This document shows, piece after piece, positions 44,101-55,933 of a DNA stretch of 64,000 nucleotides. Every line of letters starts with the position of its first letter. Position 1 is the first letter of the stretch. The position numbers and the translations under genes are program-made. Source of the DNA: Oncomelania hupensis (taxonomy: Eukaryota > Mollusca > Gastropoda > Littorinimorpha > Pomatiopsidae); NCBI GenBank assembly GCA_036898135.1, contig CM072511.1:28127110-28191109 (forward strand). Direction: 5' to 3'. The notes beneath the pieces are model-generated. The model had not been told where the DNA came from. It ran no database searches and worked only from the letters and a program-made list of their open reading frames with translations.

Positions 44101-45075
44101 GGTGTTATAAGATTATTGTCTTTTAGGAATGAGAAGACATGGGTATGGGCACAGCGCTCAAAGACTTTACCAACACAACTTAAGAGAGATATTGGGCGAT
44201 AGTTGGTACAAATATCGGCCGGACCTTTTTTGTGTATTGGCGTTACATGGGCAATTTTCCAAATATCTGGAAACAATCCTTCTGATAGACAGCGGTTGAA
44301 GAGTTGACTTAAAGGATGTGAGATTATATCAGCAGATATCAGTAATAGTTTGTTATGGATTTTATCGGGGCCTACAGCTTTACTTTTGTCCAGGTTTATT
44401 ATCACTTTGGCTACCTCTGCTGGGGTTATTAGAATTTCAGTCAGTTCGTGATCTAGGTGAGGAAGTTCAGGAGGGTCGTCATCGGGTGTTTCTAATACTG
44501 ATTGCTGTATAAAGTGGTCATTGAATGCGGTGGCCTTTTCTTCATTTGTAACGACCGTTTTCCCATTAGTAGATATTGGCGGTATATCGTTGGAGATTCC
44601 TTTTTTGTTTATAAATGCTTTTACTTTAACAAGTTTCCATCATTCCTTAGTTCCAAATTTGGTGGGGTCTGATGCTTTTTCATCTAGTTCCTTGTGATAT
44701 TCTAATTTCCTATTTCTGATCATTACCGTGACTTTATTTCTATACTGTCGATACTTTTTCCAGTCATTCTCTACATTTGTTATCTTTGCATGTTTAAATA
44801 ATGTATATCTGCATTTTAAGGCGTGACGAATTTCTATATTTAACCAAGCGGCATCTCTAGTGCGTACAGTAACTGTTTTTATGGGCATACATTTACACGC
44901 GGCATCGAAGTAAGCTTGAGTAAAGTTTTCTGCTGATTGGTTTAAGTTTTCCGCCGTTATTAATGTAGGCCAATCTATTTGTAAAAGCAGATTACAGAAT
45001 TGATCATGGTCTAAACGGTCATAGTTGTATATTATCCTTTTGTATGAGTAATTCCTATTGACAGGGTTTATAATG
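41170..45075 (-). mobile_element. 5'-truncated, dead LINE (CR1/jockey-type RT) split by a solo LTR
   Basis: The minus strand reads, from 45075: a pre-RT region, RT fingers (NYRPISLLSCVGKVFE, SQSGFIPG), then the solo LTR (44075-43076). It resumes with DSTINQL, SGVRQGSVLGPLLFLIYIND and the catalytic LFADDTS at about 42710, then thumb and a Cys/His C-terminus (CQCGHPAETSEHFILFC). Two in-frame stops break it: a TGA in place of Trp near 44645 and a TAA at 42180-42182. No endonuclease is present, so the copy is 5'-truncated. RT without RNase H fits CR1/jockey-like groups. The 3' limit is approximate. Confidence 0.82.
43076..44075 (+). mobile_element. 1,000-bp solo LTR inserted in a LINE, 5-bp target duplication
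   Basis: Starts TGTGACGAAC and ends TTTGTGACA (TG...CA). Flanked by CCCGG at 43071-43075 and 44076-44080. Removing it rejoins the LINE frame exactly (GFIPG then DSTINQ). It contains an AATAAA near 43846 on the plus strand and a TCTAAAAGC TATA-like site near 43177, so the plus orientation is likely. No internal coding sequence, hence a solo LTR left by LTR-LTR recombination. Its ends resemble but differ from those of the complete element at 54.7 kb. Confidence 0.87.
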
Positions 45076-45357
45076 GTTGCGCCTATACTAATGATCTAGG
45101 CTTAGCAGTAGTTGAAGTGTCCGTTACGTAAAAATGGCGAATTTCTGTTCAGTTATACTTAAGAGAAGGCAACAAGGGTGTTTTGAACTAAATTTAAAAA
45201 AAAAAAGTGAAATTCGTAGCCACGGACCAACTGGCCGACAACGGGACTGCTAATTTCCAAATAAACCTGAAAATACAAAAACACACGTGTTTGATGCGCT
45301 TAGGGGTTTTTCTGCTCTGCCCACATCCGTCTTCTTGTTCAGACACATAATAATAAA

Positions 45358-45538
<181 letters not shown>

Positions 45539-45581
45539 CAAGATGCTATCACGCGTTAGATTGACTGCATCCAATATTATT

Positions 45582-45745
45582 ATTGAAGGCAGGGAGGAAA
45601 CCTGAGTACCCGTAGAAAGCCCTCGGTGTCCTGAAAAGTCTCGTACCTAAGACACGTAAGTTCGTCCCACGTGGGGTTCGAATCCGCGACCTTCGGCAAA
45701 GGAAACCCTCTCACTGTCAACTGATGCCGCCCGAGACGCTAAGAT
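45582..45745 (-). mobile_element. tRNA-derived SINE, second family
   Basis: Read on the minus strand: TTTCCTTTGCCGAAGGTCGC, GATTCGAACCCCACGTGGG (B-box-like), then ACACCGAGGG, GGGTACTCAGGTTTCCTCCC. Matches the plus-strand copy at 46300-46462. Confidence 0.7.
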
Positions 45746-46299
45746 AATTTCACTGAAAGTATAAAAAAAAAAAGTTTGTGTGAGTGTGTGCGTGCGTGTT
45801 TGTGTCTGTTTTCAAAACATAACCCCCCCCCCACACACACACACACACACACTTAACCTTAGGCATTATTTTAATGTTATGCATAACCTACACAGGCTAT
45901 GGGCACAAGTATTGAACAATGACGAGGTGTGCCTACAAAGAAATCACCTTTATGACTCCTAATGGTGTGCGTTGCCTTATAAAACGTGAACACTCGCCAA
46001 CATTAGTTTCAACAGCAAGTTCAGGCTGAGAATTATTCCCAGCATCACGCACAAACTACACCCTTAATAACATTCACGCAACAGTATTAGGACCGACCGG
46101 AAACTTGCACCACGACACTCGCCCAGTAACAACGACCTGCTAAAACTGTGCAAACTGTAGCATACACGTAGCAACACAAGCAAAAATATTCGCTTGATCG
46201 ACGAACCTTAAAGGGAGACTGACGTCTTTGTTTTTAATAAAGTCTTCCAACTTTAACACTGGATACTATGATCAAAGAGAGTGGTTTACTCCATATTGG

Positions 46300-46462
46300 G
46301 AGTGGTCTGACAGCTCAGTGGATAATGAGCTGGTTTCCTCTGCCGACGGTCCCGAGTTCGAACCCCGCGTGGGACAAACTTACGAAATGAAGTACGAAAT
46401 ATTTCAGGATACCGAGGGTTTTCTCCGGGTACTTCGGTTTCCTCCCTCCATTCAATAATGGT
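46300..46462 (+). mobile_element. tRNA-derived SINE, second family
   Basis: The A-box-like GACAGCTCAGTGGATAATGA and B-box-like GAGTTCGAACCCCGCG are followed by ACCGAGGGTTTTCTCCGGG and TTTCCTCCCTCC. Same family as 45582-45745 in the opposite orientation, about 600 bp away. Confidence 0.7.
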
Positions 46463-46822
46463 ATAGGATGTAGTTTATCTAAAATATTTTTTAAAAAATA
46501 AACATTTGACTTCTATTCCGACTTCTGTCCTAGCGACCACTTCAGACCGCCGCGCTTTGGGTTCGATTGAAGAAAAAGCAAAAGATAGCATACTTTATTA
46601 TTATTAAAATTCTGGTGAAATCTCTCAAATAAGCGTATAAACAACCTCAAAAGTTACACGGGATCCCTGACGAAGTCATAGAGCGAATTCACCAGCAATT
46701 AATTAAATCCCTTTTAGCATCAATTGATACAACAGACATATATAGCCCAATTCTCCCTTTCTAATCAACAACCAACACGCTAAAGCATGTTGGCCACGCT
46801 TTGCTGTTTGTTTTTTTAAATT

Positions 46823-46827
<5 letters not shown>

Positions 46828-46874
<47 letters not shown>
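46828..46874 (+). repeat. (GT)n microsatellite
   Basis: About 22 GT units, just left of a LINE fragment. Confidence 0.92.
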
Positions 46875-46875
<1 letters not shown>

Positions 46876-46965
46876 CTACGTAGATTTTTTTAGGGCGATA
46901 TCATGTAGGACGGAGATGATAAGTGTGTTACTGATGGACAACTTAGCAAGATCCGCGCGAGAGAC

Positions 46966-47300
46966 AACATCGTCCGACAGACCATCACGCAAGCCATTGG
47001 ACAACACGATGACATGCTCACAGTGGTGAAGAAAAGGAAACTCTGATGGTATGGCCACGTCACCAAAGCATCCTTCCTTGTAAAGACCATCCTTCATGGC
47101 GTGGTGCAAGGAGGCAGAAAAAGAGAAGAAAGAAAAAGAGGTGGGAGGACAACATTCGAGAATTGACTGGTTTAACAATGAACGAAGCCATGAGGGTTGC
47201 TGAGAACAGACAACGATGGAGCACACTGGTTAAACGATCATCTGTGGTGCCCCAACGACTTTCGAGTTACTGGATAGGATAGGCTGGGATAGGATAGTAC
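46966..47300 (+). mobile_element. LINE 3' end of the (GGATA)n-tailed family
   Basis: Encodes RQTITQAIGQHDDMLTVVKK, a stop, then the basic KKRWEDNIRE segment and NEAMRVAENRQRWSTLVKR. Ends TGGATAGGATAGGCTGGGAT. No recognisable body to its left beyond 46966. Confidence 0.82.
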
Positions 47301-47379
47301 TTCTATAGCTGACGATTTTCAGTGTACGCTCAAAACCATCAAAAACAACGTTTAGATTCAAATTTTGCAAGTATTAAAC

Positions 47380-47445
47380 ACACACACACACAACCACACC
47401 CACACGCACACACCCACACACACACACACATACACACACACACAC
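47380..47445 (+). repeat. (CA)n-rich tract
   Basis: Interrupted ACAC repeats with CCCACA variants. Confidence 0.85.
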
Positions 47446-47904
47446 CATGTACGAATATATAAGCAACTAGTAATCTCTAAGCGTGAATTTGATTTGTTTG
47501 CTTCGCAATTTTGACTTAGACATCATCCACACTTTAATGGTAAAAAAAGATCTCAGACACACTTTACGACTCACGATTCAGTTTTCTAAACCTGTGATAA
47601 GAAGGTTTCTTAGCCTGTTATAGAGGGTGGAAGATGAGGGAGTGAAAATAAATTAAAGGATATTGTAAGTTTGCAAATTGTGTAATTTCAACACGTACAA
47701 TTTTTGTGTGTTAGTTTTGCTTCGTCACCCTAAACGGGTCACGACTGTCGCTATATGGGTATGAGGGCGAGTATTTTCACGTGCTGTGCAAGTTTTTGCA
47801 ATGAACAATATGCGCACTACTGTGACGGTCCGCCGACGCAGTTCCAGTCGTCCTGGGGCGTCCTGTTGGAAGAGGAGAGGTGCATGCGCACATCTGTGAA
47901 GGGA

Positions 47905-48270
47905 GGCGCGGTGGCCGAGTGGTTAGAGCGTTGGCTTGCGGATCTGAAGGTCCCGAGTTCGAGCCCAGGCCGGGGCATTGTGTTGTGTCCTTGGAAAAGA
48001 CACTTTACTCCCGTTTCCTACTCCTTCGGATGAGATTATAAACCGAGGTCTAGTCTGTGTCGCATGCATTCCATCATAACGGAATTTAAAGACCCTGACG
48101 CTCATGTCCTAGACGGGTGAGTGCCGGTGACAAGAACACACCCAGCATGTACCTTGGGTAAAGCGCTTCACTTGGGGCTGCTGTTTTATCGAAAAATGAA
48201 AGTGCCCGAATTTCACCTCGGTGATTATAAAGTTGTTAAAATTAAAAATAAATAAATAAATAAATAAGTC
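47905..48270 (+). mobile_element. tRNA-derived SINE, third family, (AATA)n tail
   Basis: Head GCGCGGTGGCCGAGTGGTTA and GAGTTCGAGCCCAGGC resemble the A and B boxes of a Leu/Ser-type tRNA. The body contains TATAAACCGAGGTCTAGTC, CTAGACGGGTGAGTGCCG and AAAGCGCTTCACTTGGGGC. Ends in an AAATAAATAAATAAATAAG tail. Related pieces border the minisatellite (36.9 kb) and host the LTR element at 54.7/62.0 kb. A further scrap (GTGTTGGGTTGTGTCCGAGG) follows at about 48295. Confidence 0.78.
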
Positions 48271-48302
48271 CACTCGGACCTGTGTCGTCTCTGTGTTGGG
48301 TT

Positions 48303-48352
48303 GTGTCCGAGGAAAGCACTCTCTCTCTCTCTCTCTCTCTCTCCCTCCCTCC
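48303..48352 (+). repeat. (CT)n / (CCCT)n microsatellite
   Basis: CT repeats running into CCCTCCCT. Confidence 0.88.
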
Positions 48353-48577
48353 CTGTGCCATCAAACCAAATGTCAACTAGCATACAACAATTTGGCAGGC
48401 ATAAAACAAGATGAATAATTGTATACGCACCCATAAGAACCTACACTAAATCGCACTTTCACACAGGCACTATATTTGCTCACTAGCTCCGTCTGCATAA
48501 AACGAGAATTAATATTAACAAAAACAAAATAGATATATAGATGTGTAGATGCATTAAAATTAAGGCAGTATCACAGT

Positions 48578-48722
48578 CTATGATGATGATGATGGTGATG
48601 ATGATAATGATGATCACGGTGATGATGATGATGGTAATGATGATAGTGATGATAGTGATGATAGTGATGATGGTGATGATGATTGTGATGATGGTGGTGA
48701 TGATGATGAAGATGATGATTAT
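48578..48722 (+). repeat. Complex (GAT)n microsatellite
   Basis: GATGATGATGGT and GATAGTGAT variants over about 145 bases. The long hydrophobic or Met-rich frames here are artefacts. Confidence 0.92.
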
Positions 48723-48819
48723 GAAAACCATAACCGACACGACTGGATTACTAACAGATCAAAACACATAATGAGAAAGATACTATTAGCCTAAACACAC
48801 ACGCGAAACAACTACATAA

Positions 48820-48910
48820 AAAATAGTCACTTCCCAGATATATTTGTATATACAGATGTGTCTTTAGGCGACGGCGAAAAGACACAAGACTTTTAGTCTC
48901 TGTTAGTTCT
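48820..48910 (-). mobile_element. Possible LINE C-terminal scrap
   Basis: The minus strand reads LTETKSLVSFRRRLKTHLYI, which resembles the SL.SFK.RLKTHLF end of L2/CR1-type ORF2 proteins. Very short. Confidence 0.35.
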
Positions 48911-48999
48911 TGAGAAAAAAGACATACTGTAACAAGATTAAAACAAAAGGAATCGACAGATAAAAACCAAGCTCTGGAGTTAATTTTTTCAAATTCTTT

Positions 49000-50600
49000 C
49001 TCAAAGTAACAAAGCCAAAATGCGTACAACTCTGGACAGTTATTCTATGTACTGTAAGTAACACAAATAATTTTTAAAAAAGAACAAAAAATAAAAGGAA
49101 TTAAAACCCATTACCTGCTCTGTCTGAATTGAATTATCAACTGTGAGCTTTTAATATCATGGATTGGGTGTTAACAATTGTTACGTATCAACGTTGTGAT
49201 CGTGCCTTCATGTTCACTGTAGTTGGCATAATTGATACTCAGCCTCGGGGAACGATCCTGAGTATCGTGTGAATAAATTACAACGAGCGCTATTAGCTTT
49301 ATAATTATAGGCCTATTATTAAGCCGGAGTTTAGTCAAAAAAACAAGGATTCAGAAGCACAGTAGCCTGTTTTCTTGCCATAATACCATACCACACGTAT
49401 ACACCCTTAGAATAGGACAATCATGCAGTAATTAGCAATTATTCCCGCAGAACCACCAACCCTATCCCAACTTCTCCACGTCTCTCCCCTTCGTTTTATT
49501 CTGTCGTAAATTTAAGAAAACCCATTTGTAATAATTTATTTCACCAAATCACGAGAACGATGTTGCCGACTGTGACTGAGACTTTATTCGTCTATGAAAT
49601 TTACATAGAAATTCGCCTTTCGGTCGCACCAACACAGTCAATGTAGAATATAGAATGTTTAAAAGAATGACTTGTACAAACAAACAAAATTAAACGATGC
49701 AACACAATATTATAATAAAACGACAACCATCCACTGACACACCAACGACCCAAACATACATTTTCTTCTGTACACTCCTTGATGATGATGATGGTAGTTG
49801 TGGTGGTGATGATGACGATGATAATAATAATGATGTGTATTAGCGCTATATTCGTTGTCAAGGTGCGTTTCGCAAAAAAACAACTTAAGGGAAACAATTA
49901 TAAACCGCAGTTAAAGTGTTTATCACAAGAAAGAAATTTAAAAGCAGCAGTTCTTTGAAATTGAGTCAGATGCCGAATAGGTACGTGTCTTCATGAGTTT
50001 TGAGCGCTTGCAAAGTGTCACTTTCCATAAGTAAAAGACACTTTAAATAAAATTGGTTCTTTTCAATCGTAACGCATTAAACTGAAATCGGCCTAAAGCA
50101 ATATATAAGTTTAACACTATTCATTTAACTCCGAAAACATGGATTCATTGTCTAGTACGAATAAAAACAAACGTCAAACCTCTATCCACTTTAAGTTTAT
50201 CTTGCACCAATACTTTATGAATATGATTAATAATTTATGAATAATTTATTAATCTGATCAATAACCAAACTTGACAACAAAGCAAAACACAAAAATCAAT
50301 CAGATCAATAAAATGGATTCAGTCTCTACCACATGCACAGTTAGCACAGTAACTCAAGTAAAAGTGGTCCTATTGGTTTGCAAAGTTCTTTTATTACGTG
50401 GAGCACACATACTGGTTCACTGGTCACAAAATTCATTGCGACAGCCGAGGTTTAAACTTGTACAAGTTTCAAAGCTTTTCGTACAAACACATCGGTCAAT
50501 ACCTACTTCAAGAGTTAGAAAGACGACCATGTAAGGAAAAAGTAAAAATACATCGTTTTACATTATTTATTTTAATTAATTTAATTAAATTTATTTATTT
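49000..50600. other. No gene recognised
   Basis: AT-rich spacer with a short GAT-type microsatellite at 49780-49835. No coding signal. Confidence 0.4.
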
Positions 50601-50626
50601 TATTAATTTAAATAATATATTTATTA

Positions 50627-50627
<1 letters not shown>

Positions 50628-50696
<69 letters not shown>

Positions 50697-50719
50697 GTTG
50701 TTGTTGTTGTTGTTGTTGT
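50628..50719 (+). repeat. (ATT)n then (GTT)n microsatellite
   Basis: About 22 ATT units switching to about eight GTT units. Confidence 0.93.
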
Positions 50720-51808
50720 ATAGAAAAAAATAACATAGTAAAGTACATTTCCCAAGATTTTGACCCAAAGTATTCCTACTCAAGTCAAAGCTACTTAATA
50801 ACTCCTCAACACAGTTTTAATATACAGGAATTTCCGTAAAATCCTACCCATCATATGTTATTATGTTATATTCAATTATGCATGCATTTATTGTTTTAAA
50901 TTTGTTTGTTCAGATCAAAAATTGCCGATTTAAGCCCATTTTCATTGGAATAGCGTATTGTGACAAGGGGGGTAACTTGAGCGCACGACTGATGCACAGC
51001 ACGAAGATACACTGGATATATAAGATATATAAGATACTTGGATGTGTAGGGACTTAGGGCCAACCTGTACTTGATTTCATAATACAGTACACAACAGCGT
51101 AGTCGAGACTGGACGGGTACCTCACGCAAGTCAAGTGAGAGACCAACAGCTAACTTCGGCTACTAAGTAAGTCCCAGCTAAAGCAGTTTGCCAACATGCA
51201 ACAAGGATATAGAGTATGATGGAATCATCTAGAGTCAAAGGTCACAAAGTTAAGAGCCAGACGACAGGGCTGTAAGTGAAAGCTAAATATCCTAACTTGT
51301 AAGCCGATAGCAAGCATTAAGTTTGGATTGTAGAATCTTTCGCTGTTGTCTCGTCTTGGAATTTTAATTGCAAACTTATCAGTAAGTTCGGTCCATGTGA
51401 TGAATGGAGAAAGGACAGGCTACAACACTGCACGCACTAATACAGCGCACTTACCCCTCCTTAAATTACGAGAATCCAGGAAAGTATCTTTTCCCGAGCA
51501 TCCATTTGGGAAAATGTGTTTCTCCTCCAAGCGAAGAATGAATACGATCACGCTCTTGAACAGTTACAAGGCCTACTGGGGTTTCTATTTTCGCTGTCAC
51601 ATTTGTCAAGATATCATACGCCATTCATTACTCGTTAGCTTACTAAGCAAAACGTTATAGGACCATTACCACCTTAATCTGCAACGAATATGCGAGCAGT
51701 AGATAAAAAGATACTGTTAAGTACAACAAGCGTCATCGGCCTGTTGCACTTTAAGCAACCTTTAAGTTTACACTTTCAATTGCAGTCAATGTGGGTGGCG
51801 CAGTAGCG

Positions 51809-52389
51809 TGGATCCCCCGTTGGGGTGCCGGGGGTTTCAGTATAAATAGTATCCCCACTTTCTGGAAATTTAGTGCTTTAAATTCCCACTGTCGCTGTCT
51901 TTCTCATTTGTTCTTTCTCATTCCTGTTCTGTTCTATCAATCTGCTATACTATCTTCTTCTTCGCCATACCAGTCACCAACCTTTTTTCTTGAAAACTCT
52001 TCCGGGACAAAACTTCTCATTTGTGTGTGAGGTCTGTTGGATCAGCTTGGGAATATTGGACGCTTTCTGCCAGGTGGTCACTAGGGCTTCCTCTGATGTT
52101 CTTATTTAGCAATGTAGGCATTTTATATGTTTGTGTTTTGTTGATATTTTATAATGATGTTTGTATTCTATTTTGTTTTTTGTAAACGGGTGTTCGATAA
52201 ATTAGAGTATAGCCTCAGCGTCCCCTGCGTGGGATGTCTTTATTGTAAAGTGACTGGCTGATGGAGTACCTTCAGTTTTACCACTAGGGTTGTTTCAGCA
52301 GATCTTTTTTGCGGATCAAGGGTTGTCTGGTCCTGATTTGGCTCGGAAGAGTCCGCTGGACCTAAAGCAATAATCATGTAATGTAACGT
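51809..52389 (+). mobile_element. TATA-bearing dispersed repeat, long form, (TGTAA)n tail
   Basis: Begins TGGATCCCCCGTTGGGGTGC, then GTTTCAGTATAAATAGTATC with a strong TATA motif, and ends in GGCTCGGAAGAGTCCGCTGG, ACCTAAAGCAATAATC and ATGTAATGTAACGT. The 7-bp direct repeat AGTAGCG flanks it (51802-51808; 52390-52396). No long frame. The terminus recurs at four other places in the window. The tail suggests retroposition by a LINE; the type is not recognised. Confidence 0.65.
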
Positions 52390-52617
52390 AGTAGCGCGGT
52401 GGTTCGGGAAAACGCCAGGCATGTTTCATGCTTGTTGAGCAACGTCGGGAGGGGTTTAGTATTTGGATACGAAGGCAACCACCTCACGACACACAAAAAG
52501 ATAGAAACCAGCGCACGACACACCTCTGGTCCACCCAGCTGTGAATGGGTAGGCTACGTGGATCGACCTGTGAAGAACCGGGGAAGGTAAAAGGCAGCGA
52601 AGATAGATAATTAATGC

Positions 52618-52665
52618 TTATAGGGTCCAGCGGACTACAAAGAGCCGAATCAGGACCACAAGTAA
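52618..52665 (-). repeat. 3' end scrap of the TATA-bearing repeat
   Basis: Minus strand: TGGTCCTGATTCGGCTC, then GTCCGCTGGACCC; a short diverged terminus. Confidence 0.5.
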
Positions 52666-52739
52666 TGAGGGGGAGGGTATAGGCACAGAGGGAAACATTT
52701 TGTCCCTTTCCCTTTAAGTTTATACACTATCACTGTTTT

Positions 52740-52890
52740 ATGATGACGATGATGACGACGATGATGGTGACGACGATGATGATGAAGATGATGATGACGA
52801 CGACGACAGAGTTGATGTTGATGAACATGATAATGATGAAAACTATGACGATGACGACGACGACGACGATGATGATAATGATGATGATGG

Positions 52891-52944
<54 letters not shown>
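52740..52944 (+). repeat. Complex (GAT)/(GAC) microsatellite
   Basis: GATGACGAC variants, then about 16 pure GAT units at 52890-52940. Met-rich frames here are artefacts. Confidence 0.93.
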
Positions 52945-53340
52945 CGGACGACTGTTTTATGTCTTGGGACGCAAACTCGCGTGGTCTCTTACTATCCTGT
53001 ATCCCTTACGCTCAACACAACCAATTGGCTTAGTCACACCTTTCAGTCACGTCATAAGTACGGTCACACCTGGAACGTGTCACGAATAGCAACAAACGTC
53101 ACGTGCAGTGGTTTGTAAGATCAAACAATGGACCTCAAGTATTTGCACATGTGCACTCTTTGGATGATTGTATGGAAGTTTTTGTACATTCACCATAGTT
53201 CTTAAAATCTTTGTTCAAGCGAGTGTCTCTCACTCTGTATCTGTCTTTGTCTGTCTCTGTCTCTCTATCTGTGTCTCTCTATCTGTCTGTCTTTCTCACC
53301 CCCTCCTCTTAACCCCCTATCCCCGTCCCCTAACACAGAA

Positions 53341-53633
<293 letters not shown>

Positions 53634-53636
53634 TAC

Positions 53637-53965
53637 CCCCGTTGGGGTGCCGGGGTTTCAGTATAAATAGTATCCCCACTTTCTGGAAATTTATCAATGT
53701 AGGCATTTTATATGTATGTGTTTTGTTGACAATTTATAATGATGTTTGTATTCTATTTTGTTTTTGTAAACGGGGGTTCGATAAGTTGGGGTGAAGCCTC
53801 AGCCGTCCCCTGCGTGGGATGTCTTTATTGTAAAGTGACTGGCTGGTGAAGAAGCTTTCAGTTTTACCACTAGGGTTGTTTCAGCAGATCTTTTATGCGG
53901 ATCAGGGGTTGTCCGGTCCTGATTTGGCTCGGAAGAGTCCGCTGGACCTAAAGCAATAATAATGT
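53637..53965 (+). mobile_element. TATA-bearing dispersed repeat, short form, inside (CTAT)n
   Basis: Same family as 51809-52389. It lacks about 215 bases present there (51880-52100), joining GGAAATTTA directly to the CAATGTAGGCATTTTATATG part. Both sides abut (CTAT)n arrays, and its tail ATAATAATGTCATCTATCTA merges into the right-hand array. Confidence 0.7.
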
Positions 53966-54187
<222 letters not shown>

Positions 54188-54479
54188 TAGAGATAGAGAG
54201 ACAATTCGATCGTGCACATATATACATAAAAATGGTCTTTTGGTAAGTAACTCAGACCAAAGAGCCAGAGAAAACCTTCCGTCTTATGGCCTATGCTATT
54301 TGGAAGGTTTGGAGATTCACGAACCTTTTTTTTTAAGAGGTTCTCAAATCCGGAATCTAGGTTCCTGAACCTTTTGCACAAGTTCGAGATCTGAGGACCT
54401 CCACACAAAAAAGGGTTCGAAAACTTCCAGGCAATTACGACTTAACTGCATATTTTCACACTTTATCAGTAGGAGATAA

Positions 54480-54683
54480 TCCTAACTGTTAAACATTGGA
54501 GCGCATGGTTGTGTGTGGCAGAGTGGGGAAAATGACCGCTAAGCCATGACCGCAAAGCAACGACACCTAAACAATGCCGATTGAGATTATTTTGAACCGC
54601 CTAGAGGGTCATACCGATAATATGAACCTGGTGCTCAGGGAGTACAGGGCCCTCTACTCTATCGGATGAGAGTGTAAACCGTG
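54480..54683 (+). mobile_element. Left half of a SINE-like repeat split by the LTR element
   Basis: Ends CGGATGAGAGTGTAAACCGTG at the LTR border. The right half (61968-62045) continues CCGTGGTTTAGTCCATG, then CCAGACGGATGAGAATGCC. Together they match the body of the SINE at 47.9-48.3 kb (GATTATAAACCGAGG, CTAGACGGGTGAGTGCC). The shared CCGTG is the target duplication. Confidence 0.65.
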
Positions 54684-55766
54684 TGTCACGTGGGGTTTAT
54701 GGGCTCTGCACAATGGAATTATGGACCCTCACGTTTATTCGGTGGGAACTGCTAGTACGTTACCCTATGAATTACTTTAATAAATTTATTTGTTTAGCTC
54801 GTTCTGTGTTAAGGTTGGGGTACAGACATAGATAGAAAAATGGTAAAAGAATACTGTCACACTAGCTTTCACACGGCTATGAATCATATGTAGTCCAGCC
54901 TTTTGATAACAGTTAAAATCACACATTTATTTCTTCTACTCTATACAAGGTTCTCTAAGTACTAATCTAACTTAAAAAGTCTCTTTCAATGCTAATAGTT
55001 CGATCGCTGATAGTCTATGCAGCTGTTCTATCTTCATCGGGCACTCGCTAGTATATCTCATGTAGATTTGGACTACTGTGGTCCGTCTTAGAGTTTCTGG
55101 ATAGTTGGACTACTGTGGTCCTGTTCTGATCAGTTTAAGTGCACTGGGGAGAACACACTTAACTGGCGGGTGGTGCGGTCGAAGTCCTTCTGTGAGGTAG
55201 CTTCTGGTCCACCTGTGTCGTTGTGTAGTTGGGTTCCCTTGCCACGCTGTGGGGTCTGACAGGGTATTTTTCAAGGTAGCTCTGTCCGACTTGTGCGGTA
55301 GAGTCTCCTCAACCAACTGGTCGTTTCTGTGGAGTGGGGTGCACAGGATAGCTCGGGATAGCTCGGGATAGCTCGCCTGCCCGTCTGTCTGACAAGTTCA
55401 GGCCCGTAGTGACTTGATAGAATTCTAATATTCTAAGTCCTGCTTCCTGGTCTAAGTGTGTAGAGATTTCTCTGCCAGCTTTCTAGCTGTTAACACTTCG
55501 GTGTATTACTCCCAACTGACCAAAACTGTGTGTAGGTTCTCACACAGTCAAACTGGCTCCAACCACTTTGCCTAAGCTCTCCCATTGGTTCCAACGGTCC
55601 GATTCAAAACTCAAGTGCTGACGTCACTGCGCTGTGTGTGTGGCTCAGGCTCGCAGTGTGCTGTAATTTAATTGCTACAGTGTACTATACTAACTCTCTA
55701 CTGTTACAAAGGCTACACAAGGCTAAATAGTCGATAGGCAGAGTTTAAACTAGCCAATTCGTGACA
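54684..55766 (-). repeat. 3' LTR of the GMR1-type element (1,083 bp)
   Basis: Appears identical to the other LTR by eye. It contains three copies of GATAGCTCG at about 55345-55375. The 68-codon frame within it is present in both LTRs and has no recognisable domain. Confidence 0.95.
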
Positions 55767-55777
55767 GGCTCCCTCAA
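55767..55777 (-). promoter_or_regulatory. Probable polypurine tract
   Basis: The minus strand reads TTGAGGGAGCC directly before the 3' LTR. Short, but in the expected place for plus-strand priming. Confidence 0.55.
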
Positions 55778-55933
55778 CTGAAAAAAGGCGATGACTACTG
55801 GATTCGACCTTTTTCTACTACAGTGCCTAGTTTAACACTGCTCTATCCTAGGGTCCTCTTTACAAACTAAGTAAGTTGCTCTACCTGAGCTGCAATGCTG
55901 TGCCAGGTAGCTATGGACACTAGTGACAGGGTA

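Noticed and set aside
47909..47985. tRNA-Leu/Ser gene
   Set aside because: Same reason: a tRNA-like head of a longer SINE with an AATA tail, and no convincing acceptor stem.
55110..55316. 68-codon frame repeated at 61311-61517, as a duplicated gene
   Set aside because: The duplication is simply the two LTRs. The frame is short and without a recognisable motif.
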